11,064 nucleotides of DNA from Chroococcidiopsidaceae cyanobacterium CP_BM_RX_35. GTDB taxonomy: Bacteria; Cyanobacteriota; Cyanobacteriia; Cyanobacteriales; Chroococcidiopsidaceae. The stretch's first letter is position 1; each line of letters begins with the position of its first letter. A program made the translations under genes and the position numbers. Shown piece after piece: positions 6,754-11,064 of the stretch. The notes below the pieces were generated by a model. The model ran no database searches. It was not told where the DNA came from and worked only from the letters and a program-made list of their open reading frames with translations. The stretch covers positions 1 through 11,064 of the forward strand of contig JAFAVL010000381.1 of NCBI GenBank assembly GCA_019242465.1, written 5' to 3'.

Positions 6754-7446
6754 ATGAACTCACTGCTAAGAAATGGTGTTTTGGTCGCTTTCTTCAGTCT
6801 GATGGCCGCAGTCTCCCTCAGCCCCGGATGGAAAGCTACGAAGCAAGCTAACGCAAAAATCGTTAGTGCTTTCCCTATCGGGGATAAGCAGATGCCAAAC
6901 CATGACAACATGGGCGACATGGGTAGTGGCATGAGGACAATGGTAGATTTGGGACCAGCTGATGCCAAATACGATCTCCGCTTCATTGATGCCATGATTC
7001 CACACCATCAAGGTGCGGTTGAAATGGCGACTGATGCGTTAAGTAAGTCTCAACGACCTGAGATCAAACGACTAGCACAGTATATCATTACCGATCAAAA
7101 CCAAGAGATCGCGCAGTTGAAGCAGTGGCGACAAGCCTGGTACCCAAAGGCAGGTACCACAGCAATGGTCTATGACTCTCAAATGGGAAATACGATGGCA
7201 ATGTCGCCAGCTCAGATGCAGGACATGATGATGAAAGGCAATTTGGGACCTGCCAATGCCCAGTATGATCTGCGGTTTATGAACGCGATGATTCCCCATC
7301 ACCAAGGAGCTGTAGCCATGGCCCAGGATGCACTCAATAAGTCTCGGCGACCTGAAATCAAGAGCTTAGCTCAGCGGATTATTACCGCCCAACAGCGAGA
7401 AATTGCTCAGATGCAGCAGTGGCGTCAGCAGTGGTACCAGCAGTAG
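6754..7446 (+). CDS. Exported protein with two DUF305 domains
   Basis: This 230-residue protein has an N-terminal export helix (about 6-24) and a Met/His-containing linker (47-63, with MPNHDNMGDM). Two DUF305 domains follow, at about 65-132 and 163-230, joined by a second Met-rich linker (143-161, ending MQDMMMKG). Each domain carries the family hallmark MIPHHQGAV (His84-His85 and His182-His183), then a helix ending in QxxEIAQ...W. By hand alignment the two copies agree at 49 of 68 positions, so this is an internal tandem duplication. DUF305 is a ferritin-like helical fold often found beside copper and other metal resistance genes, and it is thought to act outside the cytoplasm. The gene is divergent from the regulator operon and shares its control region, so it probably belongs to the same regulon. 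No clear ribosome binding site precedes ATG 6754. Confidence 0.9.
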   Translation: MNSLLRNGVLVAFFSLMAAVSLSPGWKATKQANAKIVSAFPIGDKQMPNHDNMGDMGSGMRTMVDLGPADAKYDLRFIDAMIPHHQGAVEMATDALSKSQRPEIKRLAQYIITDQNQEIAQLKQWRQAWYPKAGTTAMVYDSQMGNTMAMSPAQMQDMMMKGNLGPANAQYDLRFMNAMIPHHQGAVAMAQDALNKSRRPEIKSLAQRIITAQQREIAQMQQWRQQWYQQ

Positions 7447-7485
7447 TGAAGCGCAAATAAAAACCAAATCACAGCAGTGCGATGG

Positions 7486-7521
7486 AAGGTTCGTGTCCGC
7501 TTCACCTACCTTGGGAACCTT
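7486..7521. terminator. Inverted repeat between convergent genes
   Basis: AAGGTTC (7486-7492) and GAACCTT (7515-7521) are perfect inverted copies with a 22-base loop, in the 163-base gap between the ends of the DUF305 gene and the 406-residue protein gene. There is no T-tract. It is a candidate terminator only. Confidence 0.25.
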
Positions 7522-7609
7522 AACATTCACTAGGCAATGCTTGGCAACGTTAGTAACAGCTTACCCAATTTGGTTCGTTTCAGTGAGACTAATAAGTTTC
7601 GGAATTAAT

Positions 7610-8830
7610 CTAATTTAATGCTGTGGCTTGAATTTTGAGACGCTTTAGTCTTAGCCCAATTAACAAACCAACGACGATAATGCCAATGAAGTAAGTTAGG
7701 GAAGTGAGCCGCACTTGTAGGGGCGGAGCAACTCCTTCAACTTCAATCGTCTGTGATACCTGAAAAGGTCGAAATTGACGTGCTGTACCAGGTTGGGGAG
7801 AAACTTCTACCTCAACTTTGTGAGGTGCTCCATCAAAGAACTCCTGCTGCCAACTCAACTGCCCTTCTGAATCAGGGACACCTCTGTAAGTAAAGGGAAC
7901 CCAATTGTTCTCAAGCTGGGTAGTTCTAACGTTTAGAATAATGTCTGTTGCTGGCTGATTTGTTTGAACGTCAGTAACTTTAACTTGCAAGTTGGCAACT
8001 TTTCCCACTGTGGCGCTAACATCTCCTAATAGTTGCGCCTCAAACCCCTGCGACTTAACAATACGTTGGTTAGTAGTAGGTGATGGTTCATTGTTAGACA
8101 TCTGGGGCATAGACGTCGACATCTCCGTCTGAGTCATCTCAGCGCTGATATTAACTATTAGTAGCGATATGAGCGCCAAAATTATTGCCCCACTTAATAA
8201 CAATCGGACTCGCTGTGGTGCTATTTCCCCTGGTTGAGTTTGCTGCCGTCCTCCAATTACCCAACCTCCCCCTAGCCCGACCCCTAGTAAAATCACGATT
8301 AGAATGCCAAAGTAGCGAAACTTTAGCGGATTTTCATGAACAGTGAGAGCGAGAGTCTGCTGAATAGGAGCAAAGGCATTTGCAACTATTGGTTTGACAT
8401 TCAGCAGGAGTTGATAAGTTCCCCTTTGGGGCAGAAGTTGTTGAAATTCCAGTTTTCCTTTAGGAGCAGTTGCCTCTATATCCAGTAACTTTGTTCCCTC
8501 CACAATGGGAAAGTCAGTTGTGAACCAAGGATTTTTAGGAGGCGTGAGAATTTGCAAGTGGATTTTGGCATTCTCTAAGGGTTGCCTTTGAGCATCCACT
8601 GCTTGCAGCGTGAACTGGACTGGAGGTTGATATTTACCAGAACCGATGACTGCTAACCCACCTAGAGCTGTGGTTGCTTCAGCTTCAAAAGGAATAACTT
8701 GATTGATGGGTGGGTTAGTTGCCATTCTCACGGATGGCTGCGGCGACTGTGAGAATCCCACTAAACCAGATAGAACTACACCCATTAGGCAAACAGCACT
8801 AATGAGTATAGGCATTTTAATTTTCGGCAC
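7610..8830 (-). CDS. Four-helix membrane protein with two extracytoplasmic domains, unknown family
   Basis: I do not recognise this protein. It opens with a hydrophobic segment (7-26), followed by a beta-rich, Ig-like domain (about 30-168). Two helices (172-193 and 209-228) are joined by a short basic loop. A second beta-rich domain (about 229-376) opens with a Met-rich stretch (EMTQTEMSTSMPQM, 231-244), and a last helix (377-394) ends in a basic tail (RLKRLK). Positive charges put both large domains outside the cytoplasm, so the protein looks like a duplicated domain-plus-anchor unit. The first codon is GTG 8830; ATG 8815, with AAGGTG about 12 bases upstream, is a reasonable alternative start. 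It lies 37 bases after cbtB, presumably on the same riboswitch-controlled mRNA. A role in handling or presenting cobalt or nickel at the membrane is inferred from that position and the Met-rich stretch. Confidence 0.85.
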   Translation of the reverse strand: MPKIKMPILISAVCLMGVVLSGLVGFSQSPQPSVRMATNPPINQVIPFEAEATTALGGLAVIGSGKYQPPVQFTLQAVDAQRQPLENAKIHLQILTPPKNPWFTTDFPIVEGTKLLDIEATAPKGKLEFQQLLPQRGTYQLLLNVKPIVANAFAPIQQTLALTVHENPLKFRYFGILIVILLGVGLGGGWVIGGRQQTQPGEIAPQRVRLLLSGAIILALISLLIVNISAEMTQTEMSTSMPQMSNNEPSPTTNQRIVKSQGFEAQLLGDVSATVGKVANLQVKVTDVQTNQPATDIILNVRTTQLENNWVPFTYRGVPDSEGQLSWQQEFFDGAPHKVEVEVSPQPGTARQFRPFQVSQTIEVEGVAPPLQVRLTSLTYFIGIIVVGLLIGLRLKRLKIQATALN

Positions 8831-8867
8831 CTTAATTCTGGCCTCTGCTAATTCTCTACTTAAACAA

Positions 8868-9062
8868 TTAATGGCAACTCACCAGCAGAGTGTGGTGGCG
8901 TAGAGTATGCGTTCCATCATGGATAGAGGGATATGTACTAAAGTAGACTGTCCAAAGTGTTAGAGCGCATAGTGAGATGTAAAGCGTCGCCTGCACAGGC
9001 GTTGAGAGAGTCAAGTTTGCGGCTTTTTGCCGAACTGAGATAGTAGTAGATTGATGTGTCAT
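8868..9062 (-). CDS. cbtB: CbtB-type cobalt transporter subunit
   Basis: This 64-residue protein has one membrane helix (about 24-43) followed by a C-terminal His-rich tail: His48, His52, His56, His57, and the end CysHis (63-64). The single helix and the HD...H...RHH...CH tail are the hallmark of CbtB, a small protein predicted to work with CbtA in cobalt uptake and typically placed under cobalamin riboswitches. Here a cobalamin riboswitch does lie directly upstream on the same strand, which strongly supports the call. The next gene is not CbtA but the 406-residue membrane protein. CbtA is absent from the window. The ATG at 9062 has no strong ribosome binding site. Translational masking by the riboswitch would be a plausible mode of control. 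Confidence 0.85.
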   Translation of the reverse strand: MTHQSTTISVRQKAANLTLSTPVQATLYISLCALTLWTVYFSTYPSIHDGTHTLRHHTLLVSCH

Positions 9063-9099
9063 TTTGTACTTTTAAGGATGAGTTTAGGGTAGTTAACAT

Positions 9100-9235
9100 G
9101 GTGAGCATTCGGCTAGCGGACTGGCCTGTTGCTCCTTGATAGTGGTGGGACAGCTTCAGACTTACACCGAACTTTCTCCATTGCTTCTAATGGCTAACCA
9201 CTACCAGAATTAACTAGGTTAAGACACATTATCGC
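9100..9235 (-). ncRNA. Cobalamin (B12) riboswitch upstream of cbtB
   Basis: Read on the minus strand, the conserved core elements occur in order: GGAGAAAG (about 9172-9179), GGTGTAAGTC (9159-9168), GTCCCACCACTAT (9139-9151, close to the family GTCCCGCCACTGT), GGAGC (9131-9135), and a B12-box-like GGCCAGTCCGCTAGCCGAA (9109-9126). A 5' stem CCATT/AATGG is also visible just before the core. The switch should bind a B12 form and turn down cbtB and the following gene when B12 is plentiful. I see no terminator hairpin between it and the ATG at 9062, so translational control is more likely than premature termination. The 5' boundary is approximate. Confidence 0.85.
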
Positions 9236-9301
9236 ATCCTTTGCTTTCTTGAAAGTAGCAAGGAGTATACGTTAAACTTTTATGCATCTCACAAGTACCA
9301 T

Positions 9302-9340
9302 AACTTTACTATTTTTCCTGCATCTATCATCAGTAAAGTT
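9302..9340. repeat. Perfect 9-base inverted repeat upstream of the TPR gene
   Basis: AACTTTACT (9302-9310) and AGTAAAGTT (9332-9340) are exact inverted copies separated by 21 bases. They lie 37 bases before the TPR start codon, just upstream of a TATAAC that could be a -10 box (about 9348-9353). It may be an operator or a hairpin in the leader. It could equally mark the start of the divergent riboswitch transcript's promoter region. Function unknown. Confidence 0.45.
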
Positions 9341-9376
9341 GTTAGGCTATAACAGAAGCTTTCTCAAGGTAAATCC

Positions 9377-10150
9377 ATGAGCCACATTGCTAAGCGCAGC
9401 TTCACCTCACGCCGAGTCAGCAGTCTTTTCCAACTCGTCACTGCACTAAGTGGACTGGCTCTTGTTAGCTACGGCATGCCTGTAGCCGCGCAGAGTTATA
9501 AGCTAACATCCGCTCCCATCAACCAGATGAATCCTCAGGACATCTTCAACCAAGGAATGAAGAAGACTGAGCAAGGAGACTTCAAGAGTGCGATTGCAAA
9601 CTTCAATCAAGTTTTGCAAATTAATCCTACCTTTATTGAAGCCTACTGCAACCGGGGTATGGCTCGTGCTGAACTGGGAGACTATAAGGGGGCAATGGCA
9701 GACTTGGACTCGGCACTGCATATCAATCCTAACCATGCCGATGCTTACAACAAGCGGGGAACTGTCTTTGCTGAGATGGGCAATATGAAAGGCGCGCTAG
9801 CAGCATTTGATCAAGCTCTGCAGCTAGAGCCAAATTTGGCTGATGCCTACTATAATCGGGGGTTGGCTCACACGGAGCTAGGAAACCTTCAGGGGGCACT
9901 AACCGATTACAGTCAGGCGATTCGGAGCAATCCTAAGATGGCTGAAGCTTACGGCAACAGAGGATTTGTTCTCTACCGCCTGGGAGACAAGCTAAAAGCC
10001 ATTACCGACTTCCAGCAGGCTGCACAAATTTTCTCTGCCCAGGGGAATACAGCAGGCTACCAACAAACGCTCAATTTCATGCAACTGATTCGGGTCCAAC
10101 CAAGTAACGGTAGCCAGAGCAAAGCTGTTAAGTTCAATCTCAAATTTTAA
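9377..10150 (+). CDS. Secreted tetratricopeptide-repeat protein
   Basis: This 257-residue protein has an N-terminal signal peptide (hydrophobic about 17-32, cleavage probably after PVAAQ near residue 39). About five tandem TPR units follow from residue 53 to 222. The 34-residue TPR pattern is clear: EAYCNRGMARAELGDYKGAM, DAYNKRGTVFAEMGNMKGAL, DAYYNRGLAHTELGNLQGAL and EAYGNRGFVLYRLGDKLKAI. The C-terminal 35 residues lack repeats and end in a basic, beta-like KAVKFNLKF. TPR arrays are protein-binding scaffolds, and this one should act in the periplasm or thylakoid lumen. The partner is not evident. Proteins of this layout are common in cyanobacteria. AAGG seven bases before ATG 9377 is a good ribosome binding site. 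The gene is divergent from the riboswitch operon and convergent with the ATPase gene, so no operon context links it to metals. Confidence 0.9.
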   Translation: MSHIAKRSFTSRRVSSLFQLVTALSGLALVSYGMPVAAQSYKLTSAPINQMNPQDIFNQGMKKTEQGDFKSAIANFNQVLQINPTFIEAYCNRGMARAELGDYKGAMADLDSALHINPNHADAYNKRGTVFAEMGNMKGALAAFDQALQLEPNLADAYYNRGLAHTELGNLQGALTDYSQAIRSNPKMAEAYGNRGFVLYRLGDKLKAITDFQQAAQIFSAQGNTAGYQQTLNFMQLIRVQPSNGSQSKAVKFNLKF

Positions 10151-10166
10151 AGTTAATACTAGTCGC

Positions 10167-10184
10167 ACCCCGTCTGCCTGGGGT
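10167..10184. terminator. Short hairpin after the TPR gene
   Basis: ACCCC (10167-10171) and GGGGT (10180-10184) form a GC-rich 5-base stem with an 8-base loop, 17 bases after the TPR stop. It sits between convergent genes and has no T-tract. Candidate terminator, low confidence. Confidence 0.3.
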
Positions 10185-10256
10185 AGACTATGCTGTCCGA
10201 GTCGAGCGTGACGATTCACTATCAGCAGGGCGCGTCGAGCCATGAGTATCAGCCTC

Positions 10257-11064
10257 CTATCTCAGGACTCTGGTGGCATTCAGAATCGCCAGTAGTGCCA
10301 CGCCGACATCGGCAAACACCGCTTCCCAGAGGCTAGCCAACCCAACAATACCTAGGGCGATAAATACCGCCTTAACTGACATGGCAAGAATGATATTCTG
10401 CCAAACAATTTGATGAGTCTTGCGACCGACTTTGATCGCCTCAGCCACCTTTGATGGGGCATCAGTCATGATGACAACATCAGCAGTTTCAATCGCGGCA
10501 TCAGAGCCTAACCCACCCATTGCCATGCCCACATCAGCTCTGGCAATCACTGGAGCGTCATTAATTCCGTCGCCGACAAATACAACCTTGTTTTTTCCAG
10601 AAGAGCTGAGCAGTTTTTCAAGTGCATTCACCTTATGTTCTGGCAATAACTCAGCCACATAGGAATCTAAACCTAGATTTTGCGCTACCCTCTCGGCTAC
10701 TGCTTGATTATCTCCTGTTAAAATTACAGTGTTCTCAACCCCCAGTTTTTTCAGGGCTTGAATCGCTTGTATTGCATCATCTTTCAGCTCATCAGCAATC
10801 ACGATATATCCAGCGTAGAGCTGATCTACTGCTAGATGTACAACAGTACCCTCGACGTTGCAGACATCGTGCTGAATATTTTCTCGGTGCAACAGGCGGT
10901 CATTTCCTGCAATCACTAATTGATTTCGTACCAAGGCTCGGATGCCATGCCCGGCAATTTCTTCATAAGCTTCAACTTGGGATGAGTCGATTTTTTCACC
11001 GCTATAGGCATCCCGGATAAATTCGGCCACGGGATGATTAGATTGTGACTCTACCTCTGCCGCC
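10257..11064 (-). CDS. P1B-type heavy-metal ATPase, Zn/Cd/Pb-like; N-terminal part outside window
   Basis: The frame is open to the right edge, so this is the C-terminal ~268 residues of a metal-transporting ATPase. The usual family length is above 600, so the metal-binding domain, the first helices and the phosphorylated DKTGT are beyond the window. Visible landmarks, in order: SNHPVA (a version of the P1B SEHPLA nucleotide-binding motif, about 11029-11048), ILTGDN (hinge), VGDGINDAP (Mg-binding), GLGSDAAIETADVV, and two last helices carrying Lys in MSVKAVF and Asp in ADVGVALL. The Lys plus DxG pair in the last two helices is characteristic of the P1B-2 group (ZntA, CadA, ZiaA), which exports Zn, Cd or Pb. 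Co export is not excluded. GTG 11030 is internal and not the start. The gene is convergent with the TPR gene. Confidence 0.92.
   Translation of the reverse strand, partial: AAEVESQSNHPVAEFIRDAYSGEKIDSSQVEAYEEIAGHGIRALVRNQLVIAGNDRLLHRENIQHDVCNVEGTVVHLAVDQLYAGYIVIADELKDDAIQAIQALKKLGVENTVILTGDNQAVAERVAQNLGLDSYVAELLPEHKVNALEKLLSSSGKNKVVFVGDGINDAPVIARADVGMAMGGLGSDAAIETADVVIMTDAPSKVAEAIKVGRKTHQIVWQNIILAMSVKAVFIALGIVGLASLWEAVFADVGVALLAILNATRVLR

Noticed and set aside
6675..7011. Minus-strand open frames opposite the DUF305 gene
   Set aside because: They are mirror frames of a well-supported gene with clear DUF305 motifs; their composition is not protein-like and they have no start signals.
1..11064. 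CRISPR arrays, tRNA or rRNA genes, insertion sequences
   Set aside because: No regularly spaced repeats, cloverleaf sequences, transposase motifs or terminal inverted repeats were seen.

Overview
The window looks like a piece of a cyanobacterial chromosome. Two HIP1 octamers (GCGATCGC) lie close together near the left end. The genes are also of cyanobacterial type: a cyanoexosortase-like protein, an RppA/RppB (NrsR/NrsS)-like two-component pair, CbtB under a cobalamin riboswitch, and a secreted TPR protein. I cannot name the genus from the sequence.

Layout, left to right. (1) 3-494 (+): the C-terminal part of an exosortase, cut by the window edge. (2) 475-1278 (-): a broken two-component locus. 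The first ~44 codons of an OmpR-type response regulator, interrupted by an in-frame TGA, are joined in frame to a complete kinase core that has lost its sensor. (3) 1602-1835 (-): a small HTH-like protein, followed by ~490 bases without a clear gene. (4) 2327-3427 (+): a NiCoT-family nickel/cobalt transporter. (5) 3531-6542 (-): an apparent operon of a secreted His/Met-rich metal-handling protein (with a frameshift), an OmpR-type regulator and a sensor kinase. (6) 6543-6753: a divergent control region holding two 11-base-period direct repeats. (7) 6754-7446 (+): an exported double-DUF305 protein. (8) 7610-9235 (-): a cobalamin riboswitch, CbtB, and an unrecognised 406-residue membrane protein. 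(9) 9377-10150 (+): a secreted TPR protein. (10) 10257-11064 (-): the C-terminal part of a P1B-type heavy-metal ATPase, cut by the right edge.

Read together, most of the window looks like a transition-metal homeostasis region. It has uptake (NiCoT, CbtB), export (P1B ATPase), extracytoplasmic metal-binding proteins (the His/Met-rich protein and the DUF305 protein), a metal-type two-component regulator and a B12-sensing switch. A direct repeat of the form ATGAAA(A/T), period 11, occurs upstream of the broken regulator and twice between the intact regulator operon and the DUF305 gene. It is the best candidate operator for the OmpR-type regulator. The metal specificity (Ni, Co, Zn/Cd or Cu) is inferred from families and neighbours, not proven by the sequence.
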